Part shown: one piece after another, positions 50,943 through 60,453 of the stretch
Position numbering within the stretch: position 1 is the first letter of the stretch
Layout: every line of letters begins with the position of its first letter
Assembly (NCBI RefSeq): GCF_001649575.2
Contig: NC_051439.1
Location: 6,477,940 to 6,541,939, forward strand
Length of the DNA: 64,000 nt
Direction: 5' to 3'
DNA from: Kryptolebias marmoratus
Lineage: Eukaryota; Chordata; Actinopteri; Cyprinodontiformes; Rivulidae
Made by a program: the position numbers and the translations under genes
Notes under the pieces: generated by a model
What the model was told of the DNA's origin: nothing
Databases searched by the model: none
What the model saw: the letters and a program-made list of their open reading frames with translations, nothing else

Positions 50943-51011
50943 NNNNNNNNNNNNNNNNNNNNNNNNNNNNNNNNNNNNNNNNNNNNNNNNNNNNNNNNNN
51001 NNNNNNNNNNN
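50943..51011. other. assembly gap (N run)
   Basis: 69 undetermined bases, followed directly by (TA)n, which probably caused the gap. Confidence 0.99.

Positions 51012-51060
<49 letters not shown>
51012..51060. repeat. (TA)n(GA)n microsatellite
   Basis: TA repeat followed by GA repeat directly after the N run. Confidence 0.95.
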
Positions 51061-51524
51061 TAGCCCAATGTTGAAGTTCATGATGTAAATCTTCTAGCAG
51101 CTACAGTGTCCAAACCGCTCAATAAAAGAAAATCCTGGTGAATTTCTGTTTGACAGTTTCACACATTAATTTTGTTTTTCTCACAGCTTTTTTGATTTGA
51201 TGAATTTAGCAGCTTATAAACTGATTTCAGCTCTATGGTTGCAGGATGTGAATATTTATCTCATTCACATGCTTCCGTGTTGCTGTTTCCTGTGTTTGGT
51301 AGAATACACAAGAAACTGCATCTTGTGGAGCTCTAGTGCAACAGTAATTTAATAAACATTTAGTCATATGTTGCTGCACCAGATTAACCCCTCCAACAAC
51401 TGCCGTTTATCACATAAAACCCACATGTTGAATTTTTAGTTTCAGTTGACACAAAAATGAAGGTTTTACCAGCTGTTTTCTCAGAGATGAGCTGTGTGTG
51501 TGTATGTGTCTGAATGCTGTTGCA

Positions 51525-51755
51525 CAGTTGCAGGTGCACTCAGAGAGCCGGAGGTTGCGGTAAAGTGGAAAGTTGTTTCTCAGCACAGGTCGCTCTCTGC
51601 AGGCTGCTCTGTGACCACATCCTGTCCTCTGCTGTCGCTCTCGGCTCCTCTGCAGGTTTCATCACCCACTTAGTCTTTGTCACCAACAGCAGCTTTGACC
51701 TTCTTCTTCACACAGATCAGAGCACTGACTTCCTGTTGATGTGTGGCTGACTCCT
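51525..51755 (-). promoter_or_regulatory. candidate TCR beta enhancer, 3' of TRBC
   Basis: In transcription order this segment begins about 570 bp after the TRBC stop. It has an E-box CAGGTG (51531-51536), a RUNX site TGCGGT (51556-51561), a composite site read on the minus strand as ACAGGATGTGGTCA (51612-51625), and an ETS site (TTCC core, 51730-51733) followed by TGTGGC (51742-51747). Known TCR enhancers depend on ETS-RUNX pairs of the form CAGGATGTGG together with E-boxes. Position, orientation-neutral clustering and motif identity fit a T-cell enhancer, but function is inference. The 78-codon ORF across it has no family. Confidence 0.5.
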
Positions 51756-52326
51756 AACTTTCCAACCAACAATGTTTGAACCCCCACAAAGAACTTCTTT
51801 TTATACATAAAAAAAGAGAATGTAGATCTTAATCACCTAAACCTAAGCTGTTTCTCCATTATGTGGGAGAAAAATAGCTAGCTTCTCAGAAAACAAGCTC
51901 TAAGGAGGAACATATATGATCTGGAACAAATGATGCATGTGACGAAATGTGAAGGGGCGATAGAGTAACTGAGATGTATTGTCGTAGATGTTCTGATCCA
52001 GTTTATCATTTCTCTTATATGAATGTGTTTGCCTTTTAATAGTCAGTGAGAGAGTTTTAAAACATAGAGATTGACTTTCAATCATTTTCCAAATAAATTG
52101 CTATAAGAAAGAACATCCATGACTACCAAAAATTGTCTTAAACAGTTTTATTGAAAGATAGATTAAGCTAAACAAGCATTTACTAAGGAACTTTGATTGC
52201 ATGCCATTTATTAGTCTTTAAAGTAAAATAACCTGAAAAATCCAAATACAGTATAAGATACTAGTTTTGAAGAAATTCAGCAGATAAATGTTGATTATAT
52301 ACAGACTGAAGGTTTGAGTTCAGCTC

Positions 52327-53118
52327 TCACTTGTTCTGCTTTCCACGTGAACTCTGCAACAGACAAAAGCACAGAACAGCTCAGTGTCTCCAGCTCTTTG
52401 AATTATTTCTTCATTCCCTTCCAGGAGAGTTAATCAGATGTGAAATGATGAGACCAACCTGAAGTTTCCAGATCACAAAGCAAACAAAGACTCCATAGAG
52501 GCAGCTCTTCACGATCAAAACGACGTAGGACAGTTTGGCATTCTGGGAGATGTGCAGATATTTCTCTGCAGGAAAGCAGATCAAACTTTATTAAAACTGT
52601 TAACATTCAAATTAGGTTTTCTAAACAGCAATGTCATGATTGAAGGACAATAGCATGCTGTATTTACCTCGACCAATGCCTTTGTCTTTTTTATTTGCTG
52701 TAAGAATAAAAACAGAATATACTGTTAAAAACGGTATCTTATGACACAAATATTAAGTGTGTGTTTTAATCTTACATACATGAGATTGAATCAGAATAAG
52801 GGTTGTTGCTGCTTCCATTAAAGAAGTTAACGGTGCAGTTGAACACAGTTTGGGGATTAAACCAGGCCTCAGCTGGAACCGTCAGTCTGCTGGTGACTGT
52901 GTAAAACTTGTCCTTCTTGACGGCAGCACTGTCTGTCGCCACACCATCAGTGACACTTTGCCCGTCAATGTTCCAGGACACGCTGACATGATCCGGGTAG
53001 AAACCAGAGGCCACACACACCAGGGTCTTCTTTCTTTTGCTTCTCTTCTTTTTTCTGCACTCATTATCTGAAGGTGGAAGAATCTTTACTGTTGGAGATT
53101 TTACCTCATGGTCTTGTT
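52327..53118 (-). CDS. T-cell receptor beta constant region
   Basis: TRBC forms the constant part of the alpha-beta TCR beta chain. Exons on the minus strand in transcription order: 53118-52780 (Ig domain), 52697-52668 (short connecting exon), 52565-52459 (connecting peptide and membrane segment), 52353-52327 (cytoplasmic tail). Exon 1 begins EQDHEVKSPTVKILPPS, has the fold cysteines in TLVCVASGFYPDHVSVSWNI and VFNCTVNFFNGSS, glycosylation sites NCT and NGS, and a basic insert CRKKKRSKRKK. The membrane exon reads LSYVVLIVKSCLYGVFVCFV with the Lys needed for CD3 pairing. The tail is SSRGKQNK then stop. All phases agree. No Cys occurs in the connecting peptide (see findings). Possible AATAAA (minus strand) at 52147-52152. 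Confidence 0.93.
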
Positions 53119-53632
53119 CTGCCAGGACAAAAAAAAAAGTGACAAATAAATTCACAAATTTAAACTACGTATCTACAATTGAAAACAACAACAACAACAA
53201 CAAAAACAGACAAGAACTCTTTCAGAATCAACACTCATACTAAATCTTTGGTCACCACAGAGGACAAAACACAGAAAGTTGATCTTCCCAAGAACTGTCC
53301 ACTGGCTCAATATTCTTCTAAAACTTTGCTTTTGCAACTCAATCTCTCCGTCACATGCAACCTTTTCTTTAAGCAGCCTTTTAATTACCAGCTGGTAACT
53401 TACGGATACAGACAACTTTTCTACAGATTTCAAACACCTTCTTAATTCTATTTACTGAGACATTTTAGCCGCAGATTCAATTTAGTCATAGTCGCAAATT
53501 TTACAATTATTTCTGCAATTTTTATAGAACAGTTTACAGTTTACAGCACCAGATTATGAGTCTGAGAAATATCTTAACTGGGTGTTAAAACAGTGATCTT
53601 TACAACTATTTTATACAAATAAGTTTTCTTAC

Positions 53633-53712
53633 CCAAAACTGTGAGTTTGGTTCCTGTGCCAAAGTAAGCAGGATTGTAGTTGTTCACACTGATAAAAGGC
53701 TTCATAAAAACT
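53633..53712 (-). CDS. TRBJ segment, C-proximal (13th from D)
   Basis: J coding 53684-53633 encodes NNYNPAYFGTGTKLTVLG and splices at gtaag. Heptamer CAGTGTG (53685-53691), 12-bp spacer, nonamer AGTTTTTAT (53704-53712): a proper 12-RSS. Confidence 0.9.
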
Positions 53713-53972
53713 GCTGTAGCTCTTAGAACTGAAAGCTTTTCTTTCCCTTTTCACTTGAACTAAACAACTTTTTGTGCACAAACCTGAATCAGCAACACAA
53801 TCCTACTGAACCGAGTTATTTTTTAACAGTTTAAAACATGATTTCAGGATCATTTAGGAGAATGAGATTTAAAACTAAAACCGAGAGATATCAAATGATT
53901 TTCAACTTACAGTCCACAGATAAATTTGAACGACTTTTAAAAGTTTCCCATTTTTTTCCTTTATGTTCTTAC

Positions 53973-54031
53973 CTAAAACAGTGAGTTTAGTTCCAGCTCC
54001 AAAGTAAGCTTCTGACTGGAAATTCACAGTG
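53973..54031 (-). CDS. TRBJ segment (12th)
   Basis: J coding 54024-53973 encodes FQSEAYFGAGTKLTVL and splices at gtaag. Heptamer CACTGTG (54025-54031). The nonamer region at 54044-54052 is a moderate match (GTTTTGATC). Confidence 0.88.
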
Positions 54032-54306
54032 GTTCACAGAGCTGATCAAAACTAACAGAGGAAGAATTTGGGTTCAGAACCAAATGTTCTGGAAATAAAA
54101 TCTTTGACTGACACAAGGTTAACAAGACTTCAAATCGTTGTTTAAAAAAACTTAATTTACACAGCCCTACATCTTTTCTTGTTCTTCTTCTGCAAATCAA
54201 ATGTTATTTGTTATTTGATTTGTCATTTTGCCTGTCTTCCTATGTATGTATGTATTCTACAAATAAAATAATAAACATTTTATAATTAAAAGTTAAATTT
54301 TCTTAC

Positions 54307-54364
54307 CTAAAACGGTTAACTTTGTTCCTTTACCAAAATAAGCCTCAGAGGCAGAGTCACAGTG
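54307..54364 (-). CDS. TRBJ segment (11th)
   Basis: J coding 54357-54307 encodes SASEAYFGKGTKLTVL. Heptamer CACTGTG at 54358-54364. The nonamer is not clear. Confidence 0.88.
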
Positions 54365-54603
54365 CTGAAAGCAGCTGCTCTTTTGCTGCTGTAACTTTGA
54401 ACCAACAACCGCAAATTGTTTTACAAAAAATATACAATAAGAAGACTGAAGCTGGCTGTCAGTTTCTACAGTTTTTAAATTTATATATATATGTTTGCAA
54501 TAAGCTTTATTCTGACAACGTTTGAATTTGAAAACAAAAAGCACTGAGTTGCATTTTAACAGCTTTGTTTGCTTTCTGTGTTTTAGAGAATTTGATTTCT
54601 TAC

Positions 54604-54688
54604 CTAAAACAGTTAACTTTGTTCCTCCGCCGAAGAAAGCTTCAGCGGCACCACCGCTGTCACAGTGAACATGATCCGTGCTCAAAAC
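54604..54688 (-). CDS. TRBJ segment (10th)
   Basis: J coding 54660-54604 encodes SGGAAEAFFGGGTKLTVL. Heptamer CACTGTG (54661-54667), 12-bp spacer, nonamer GTTTTGAGC (54680-54688). Confidence 0.9.
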
Positions 54689-54834
54689 AATCAAGCTGCT
54701 GCCTTTTATGTGCTACTTTACCTCAAAAATGTTCTAGTTTTAAATTTTAATGCTCTGTTAATTTAAACATTAGTTACTGATTTACTTTTATAAAAGTTTA
54801 ATATAATGTAAAAGATTACATGTTGACATCTCAC

Positions 54835-54862
54835 CAACAACAATCAGTTTGGTTTATCACAA
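54835..54862 (-). pseudogene. vestigial TRBJ 3' half
   Basis: Minus strand reads AAACCAAACTGATTGTTGTTG then gtgag, comparable to the TKL..V end and donor of other J segments. The FGxG part and RSS are absent. Confidence 0.4.
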
Positions 54863-55000
54863 GACCGATTAAATCCTGAGATTGGACTGTAAGAAGCTCT
54901 ACAGCACAGAGTTTTTAAAAGAACAACTTGGAAAATGGTTGTCATTCTGGGATCACTACTGTCTGTTTTAAAGACTTTATATATAATGTGTGTGTCTTAC

Positions 55001-55082
55001 CTAAAACAGTCAACTTTGTTCCAGCTCCAAATTAAGCTTCATTATAACCAGTGGCACAGTGTTCAGAAGCAGAGCTCAAAAC
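55001..55082 (-). pseudogene. TRBJ pseudosegment with stop codon
   Basis: J coding 55054-55001 would encode NEA-stop-FGAGTKLTVL: the conserved Tyr codon (TAC/TAT in the other Js) is TAA. The heptamer CACTGTG (55055-55061), spacer and nonamer GTTTTGAGC (55074-55082) remain intact, so it may still rearrange, always out of use. Confidence 0.88.
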
Positions 55083-55196
55083 AACCCAAGACGCTGATTT
55101 TACACCCTAATATTTAGCTGCTGTTGGGTGTTTTCAGTATTTAAATAATTTTTCTTTAATTTAAAGCTACATTCTTCAGAACAAAGTTTTACTTAC

Positions 55197-55251
55197 CGAG
55201 AACAGTCAGTTTGGTTCCCTGACCAAAATAAGCTTCGTAATTGGCACAGCG
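55197..55251 (-). CDS. TRBJ segment (8th)
   Basis: J coding 55244-55197 encodes NYEAYFGQGTKLTVL and splices at gtaag. The heptamer is CGCTGTG (55245-55251), one base from consensus. Confidence 0.87.
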
Positions 55252-55381
55252 CTTCATCTTAATATCAAAAAGTACTGAGCTGAACTTAATGTATAAATAC
55301 TAACACATGTCATGATTCTATTTTTCCCCTATAAATAAAGATTTTGGTTTATTTATTTAATTTTAATCATCCTTCACTCAC

Positions 55382-55439
55382 CTAAAACAGTCAGTTTTGT
55401 TCCATTTCCAAAGTAAGCTTCGTTGGCGTTGTCACAGTG
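55382..55439 (-). CDS. TRBJ segment (7th, duplicated pair)
   Basis: J coding 55432-55382 encodes NANEAYFGNGTKLTVL. Heptamer CACTGTG (55433-55439). Its upstream flank is shared with the segments at 55756 and 56109. Confidence 0.9.
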
Positions 55440-55572
55440 CAGTAATACTGAACATGTAACTCTTTCTCTGTCACATTTCTCTTTAAAACATTTATGCTGA
55501 TATTTCTAGCAGAACTCAGACTTTAACCAAAGTATCATCCATTATAACACAGTACGAAGGAGAAATATTTAC

Positions 55573-55631
55573 CTAAAACTGTCAGCTTGGTTCCTTGGCC
55601 GAAGTAAGCAGGCTCACCGTAGCTCACAGTG
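55573..55631 (-). CDS. TRBJ segment (6th, duplicated pair)
   Basis: J coding 55624-55573 encodes SYGEPAYFGQGTKLTVL. Heptamer CACTGTG (55625-55631). Nearly identical to 55939 and 56299 in its 3' half. Confidence 0.9.
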
Positions 55632-55755
55632 TTGTGAGTCCAGTTCAATATGTGATGTTTTTAAATACAATAACATCTTTTTTTCAATTATATTTGAACA
55701 TTTTCTCCAGTTTAAGTCTAAAAAGTGACCTGAACATTAGATAAATGCAACTTAC

Positions 55756-55813
55756 CCAAAACAGTCAGTTTTGTTCCGTTTCCAAAGTAAGCTTCATTCA
55801 TGTTGTCACAGTG
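55756..55813 (-). CDS. TRBJ segment (5th, duplicated pair)
   Basis: J coding 55806-55756 encodes NMNEAYFGNGTKLTVL. Heptamer CACTGTG (55807-55813). Confidence 0.9.
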
Positions 55814-55938
55814 CAGTAATACTGAACATGTAACTCTTTCTCTGCCACATTTCTCTTTAAACATTTATGCTGATACTTTTAGCAGACTTTAACCAAAGTA
55901 TCATCCATTAAAACACACTACTGAGGTGAAATATTTAC

Positions 55939-55997
55939 CTAAAACTGTCAGCTTGGTTCCTTGGCCGAAGTAAGCAGGTTCAGTGTAGCTCACAGTG
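55939..55997 (-). CDS. TRBJ segment (4th, duplicated pair)
   Basis: J coding 55990-55939 encodes SYTEPAYFGQGTKLTVL. Heptamer CACTGTG (55991-55997). Confidence 0.9.
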
Positions 55998-56108
55998 TTG
56001 TGAGCTCAGTTCAATATGCCATATTTTTTCTTTTTTCCAATTATATTTGAGCATTTTCTCCAGTTTAAGTCTAAAAAGTGACCTGAACATTAAATGAATG
56101 CAACTTAC

Positions 56109-56166
56109 CCAAAACAGTCAATTTTGTTCCATTTCCAAAGTAAGCTTCGTCTCTGTTGTCACAGTG
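56109..56166 (-). CDS. TRBJ segment (3rd, duplicated pair)
   Basis: J coding 56159-56109 encodes NRDEAYFGNGTKLTVL. Heptamer CACTGTG (56160-56166). Confidence 0.9.
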
Positions 56167-56298
56167 CAGTAATACTGAACATGTAACTCTTTCTCTGTCA
56201 TATTTCTCCTTAAACTTTCATGATGATACTTTTAGCAGAACGCAGACTTTAACTAAAGTATCATCCATTAAAACACAGTACTGAGGTGAAATATTTAC

Positions 56299-56357
56299 CT
56301 AAAACTGTCAGCTTGGTTCCTTGGCCGAAGTAAGCAGGTTGAGTGTTGGTCACAGTG
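56299..56357 (-). CDS. TRBJ segment (2nd, duplicated pair)
   Basis: J coding 56350-56299 encodes NTQPAYFGQGTKLTVL. Heptamer CACTGTG (56351-56357). Confidence 0.9.
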
Positions 56358-56480
56358 TTGTGAGTTCAGCTCAATATGTCATGTTTTTAAACAGAACCGA
56401 ATCTTTTTTCAATTATATTTGAACATTTTCTCCAGTAAAAGACTATAAAGTGACCTGAACATTAGATGAATGCAACTTAC

Positions 56481-56538
56481 CCAAAACAGTGAGTTTTGTT
56501 CCATTTCCAAAGTAAGCTTCAGTTCCAGTGTCACACTG
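56481..56538 (-). CDS. TRBJ segment (1st, D-proximal)
   Basis: J coding 56531-56481 encodes TGTEAYFGNGTKLTVL and splices at gtaag. The heptamer is CAGTGTG (56532-56538). About 330 bp separate it from the 23-RSS of the D segment. Confidence 0.9.
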
Positions 56539-56870
56539 AGTGTCTCCTCTACCAAAAAGTCCCAAAAGTCTCCACAATCATCTTGTTCTGATATATTTGA
56601 ATAATCCAGATGATGAAGAAGGTTTTAGCATGCAGGTTGAGCTTCATAATGTCCCAATCGTTCTCTTTTTTAAACATAAGCGACTCATGATCCAAAAGCT
56701 GCATGTATGAAATCAAGGATTTATCTTTTTTTTAAAAACTTGTTTTTTACTAACTTGTCAAAGCCAAAGTGTCAAAGCATCCTGCACACCTTCAGATGAT
56801 GTATTTTTCTGCTCTGACAGGCGTCCTAACCTTCAATCAGCCGTCTAAACAATGGGTGTTAATGGGAGGA

Positions 56871-56949
56871 GGTTTTTGTACGACGGCTCTATGGGATTGT
56901 ATCACCGTGGCCCCCTGTCCCCACGGTGAAAAAACATCACACAAAAACT
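56871..56949 (-). CDS. TRBD segment with 12-RSS and 23-RSS
   Basis: On the minus strand in order: nonamer AGTTTTTGT (56941-56949), 12-bp spacer, heptamer CACCGTG (56922-56928), D coding GGGACAGGGGGC (56910-56921), heptamer CACGGTG (56903-56909), 23-bp spacer (56880-56902), nonamer ACAAAAACC (56871-56879). Both spacers are exact. The 12-bp D is, as I remember it, identical to mammalian TRBD1. The 12-D-23 arrangement enforces D-to-J before V-to-DJ joining. Confidence 0.95.
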
Positions 56950-57015
56950 TTGTGTCTTTCTCTGCCTCTCCTCTCTCCCTCCCCCACCCAGGGCCTCCAT
57001 ATCTCAGCCTCCATC

Positions 57016-57016
<1 letters not shown>

Positions 57017-57040
<24 letters not shown>
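57017..57040. repeat. (GT)n microsatellite
   Basis: Twelve GT units upstream of the D segment in the TRB orientation. Confidence 0.95.
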
Positions 57041-57047
<7 letters not shown>

Positions 57048-57059
57048 CAGCTGTGCAGG

Positions 57060-58620
57060 TCGGGCTGATTGACGAGTGAAACACACTCCGACATGACTTC
57101 TGCTATTTCTGTCACAGCTAAGAAAAGAAGACACAACAGAAGGACGGAAGCTGCCTTTAGTTTTTGTTTCTTTGTAGCTGCTCACAGGAAGTGACATCAC
57201 TGCTGGTCACAAGTCTTCATCCAATCAGTCGTCAGAGGCCAACATGCACTCACATGACAAATATGATGGGTGTTCCTTGAAATGATTCTTGTGATTCTTA
57301 TTGTGACCCTAAAAATGTCTTAAAGTTACCAGCATTTTACTGGTCAAATAAGAAATATTACATTAGAGGCAATTATTTAAGTTAGTGGAATATATTACAA
57401 AAATGTCATTAGGTTTATAGAAATTATGTAATGCCATAAAAAAATTTCGCAAAATGAGTTATTTCATCTAAACTCAGAGTTTCCATTGTTCCAAAAAAAT
57501 CTTAAATGGGTAATAAAAGGTAGCTATTTTATGGACTTTAAAGTCAATTTTATTTCAATATTGTCTAAATATTGACTGTTAGTATTAGAGGACACATTTA
57601 CAAAAATGGTTACTTTGCAATTACAAAATTTACTGTTTTTTACAAGCTATGAAGCCTTTCACATCATAAACAGAAAAAAGTGTGCTCAAGAAAGAAGATA
57701 AGAAGTCCACCTTTTTTTGTGTGTGAGCCAAACAACTGAGAACCACACCAACATTTCAGTTCTGAAACAAACATTGACTATATATAAAGCTGGAGATCAC
57801 TGGATGATCTTTCATCAGGTTTTTTAGCAGGGAAGTCTAAGGAGCACACAAAGGATTCTACAAGGGAACACAGGTATGTTTTAAATACATATTTTAAAAA
57901 AACACAGGATTTGCACAGGAGGTTAAAGCGAGAATGATCATCGTATGACATTTAACAACCCAAGGAAGAGTAGTGGTTAAGCTCAGCCTTTAATACCATC
58001 TGAAGTCATCAGAGTTAACTATCAGCCATGCAGGACTGCCCAGAGGAAAAGACCGCTTTCTCAAAGTCATCCTAAAAATTAAGAGGTAAATGGAGAACAG
58101 AGCAGGAAAAATGAAATTGTGACATGTTTTTTAGATATAGGTTTAATACAGCAACCTGGAACCGCTGTGGGATTAAACTATTTATTAAAGACACTTTAAG
58201 CAGATCCAAAATGGGGATGATAATTAGGGGAAACCAATCTTGTAACTGTCTAGTTGGGATGGGATGTAGCAGATATGCTGATGGTTGGATGAAACTATCA
58301 TTTTTGACAATTCAGAGAGCTCACCAGGACAAAAACAGACAAACACAAATCAGGTTCTGATACTTTTAAATCTGTTTCATTTGACAGGGAGTCAAAGCAA
58401 TAATTGAAAGGATGGTTGGAATTTCTTTCTAATATAAATAATTTTACTTACAAAGAATTTCAAAATGTCATCACTACCTAGAGTTATTGTGATACATGGC
58501 TCAAGAAAGACAGGACTTTTCATTTGTCTAGCTAGGGTTGTTTTTATCCTCTATTAAAGATGAATAATATATTGTTTTAGTTTTATGAAAGGCTATCTCT
58601 CCAGAATAAATAAAATTCCT
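57060..58620. other. TRB intergenic (D to V), possible unassigned exon
   Basis: No V or J segment was recognised. A TATATAAAG box (about 57781-57789) followed by a segment ending in ACACAG|gtatgt at 57873 looks like a promoter with a first exon on the plus strand; no coding sequence follows. Confidence 0.35.
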
Positions 58621-58625
58621 AGCAT

Positions 58626-58700
58626 GCTGGTGTAGATTGTCAGTCATCCAGGAGATGGTAAATCCAAATAAAATAAAAAAATAAATAATTGAAAAAAAGG
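58626..58700. repeat. dispersed repeat, copy 3 of 3
   Basis: GGTGTAGATTGTCAGTCATC with CAGGAGATGGTAAATCC repeats the core seen at 31630 and 42812. Confidence 0.6.
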
Positions 58701-58899
58701 AAACAGGACTTTAGGACAAGACTCACCTGTAAACCTACACCTCAGGAATAAAGGACAATGTTGTGAGGACCAAAGTTTTCTTATTTTGTACAGAAAAAAT
58801 AGATGGGGCTGAAAGAAGTCTTTTAATACAAATCAGAAAAACAACTTTAAACAAAGGAAGATGTCTTGGATTTTAGCTTTCTAAAACTTACAATGCAGC

Positions 58900-59590
58900 A
58901 TCAAGCATGACACCTAGGTTTTTTTTTTTACCTCTAATTCACAATTTCATGCATGTGACCAAATCATATCTCTGTGAGCCATGCAAACAAAGACCCTAAT
59001 GACCCTCAGGAGGAAGGGAAGTGAGATTAATTTGCAAGTGAATCTAGTTTGCACAACAGAGCATTTTATGCAGCTTAAAGGTTGGAACTCCACACTCTCC
59101 AGTTCTGAACTGAGAAAGCTCCCTGGATGGAAAGGAAACATCTAAAACTACAGAACAGAGGTCCAGTTTCTCTTTGTATTTTTTTTTATCTTCTGTGTTA
59201 GTGAAGCACCATTTCCCCTCCAACTTTCTAGATACCTGTTTTAAAGAATACAACTCTAAATTAAAGCAAGCAGTCAGCCTCCTCTGACTAATCATTTTCT
59301 TTTTCAGAGGAGCAATTTTATCAAATGATATTTGCATTGAAGTTGTGATATCACGAACAAGATAATCTAAGTTGTTTCTCTCTGTTGCAAGAGATAGGAA
59401 ATTAATAATGGAAGAGATTCTTTAGGTTTGGTCACAGCATTTCCTGATAAACGTCTACTATAATGAAATTTATTCATAGTTCTTCTGGCATGGGCAGCTT
59501 CCACATCTGGAAAGGCACTATCATCAGACAGGTATATACTGTCAGGATTCATGTTTATGTTTATATTTAGAACCTCTTCTGTCATTTTGT
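58900..59590 (-). pseudogene. LINE relic between endonuclease and reverse transcriptase
   Basis: Minus strand reads FDKIAPLKKKMISQRRLTAC, FNLELYSLKQVSRKLEGKW at 59044-59337 and HYSRRLSGNAVTKPKE at 59367-59585. It resembles the variable middle of a fish LINE ORF2 and is related to the plus-strand relic at 49550-49700. It lies between the D and V segments. Confidence 0.6.
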
Positions 59591-59884
59591 TTGTAATTCT
59601 TGTGCTTATTTTACTTCCTTGTGTCTGCCAGTTTCCCCTTTGTTTGGTTTTTGGTTGCCTTTTCTCAGATGTTCCTAGTCATTCCGTTTCATTAGGACTT
59701 CTTTTATATTGTCTGTTCCCCTGTATCTCTACAGTCAGGCACTGACAGCTCATGCTGCAGTCCAGTTTCTCCTTTGTGTCTTCCCAAGCTCATAGTGTTC
59801 CTAGCTTGTTTATGTTTCTGCCTCATCAGCCTTTTCCCCTGTGTCATCCTGCATTCTGGGTTCATCTTTTCAAACTGTGGCATA

Positions 59885-60400
59885 AACAGGTTTTAGAACA
59901 ACATCTGTTCCCAACCAGACAATGCCTTTGTAGGTTAAGACCTTACATATTTCATCAAGACGATGTTAAACCTCAGACTGCATCAGTCCAGCAGCATGGC
60001 TTCATAGTAGAAGAGTCCAGGAGCTGAACTGACCTGCCTGCAGTCCAGACCTCTCACCAGCAAAGACTCAGGACTGTTGAGCAGCTAGAATCCTTCATCA
60101 GAGCAGAATGGGACAACATTCCCTCTAAAACCTCCAGCAGCTGCTCTCCTCAGCTCCTGGATGTTTACAGAAAAGGAGAGGCTTCACAGTGGGAAAAGTT
60201 ACTTTTTGAAATGTGTTGCTGTCATCAAATTTACAAATATCTTATGTTTTCCTAAAAATGGTGCTCTTAGTTTAAACCCTTAATTTGTTTACTATGTTCC
60301 ATTGTGAATGAACTATTTTTATGTAATTTGCAAAACATTGCACTCTGTCTTTTGTTTACATTTTACACAGTGTCAAGACTTTTTTCGAATTGGGGTTGTA
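59885..60400 (+). mobile_element. 'ACAACCCC' DNA transposon, 5'-truncated copy
   Basis: Shares long stretches with 11400-11753, for example 'ATGTTAAACCTCAGACTGCA' and 'TTCATAGTAGAAGAGTCCAG', and ends with the terminal repeat AATTGGGGTTGTA (60388-60400). The transposase C-terminal region is legible but broken. Confidence 0.75.
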
Positions 60401-60453
60401 ATATGAAACAAGCCACAGGTCCTTCCTGCCTGTGTGTCATGTGCTACAGACTG

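Noticed and set aside
50773..51081. ORFs across the N run, with TA-encoded Tyr-Ile repeats
   Set aside because: They cross an assembly gap and a microsatellite. Only the left part (50790-50942) has LINE similarity.
51514..51750. 78-codon cysteine-rich ORF at the candidate enhancer
   Set aside because: No family resemblance, and motif content is better explained by regulatory sites. It is antisense to the TRB locus.
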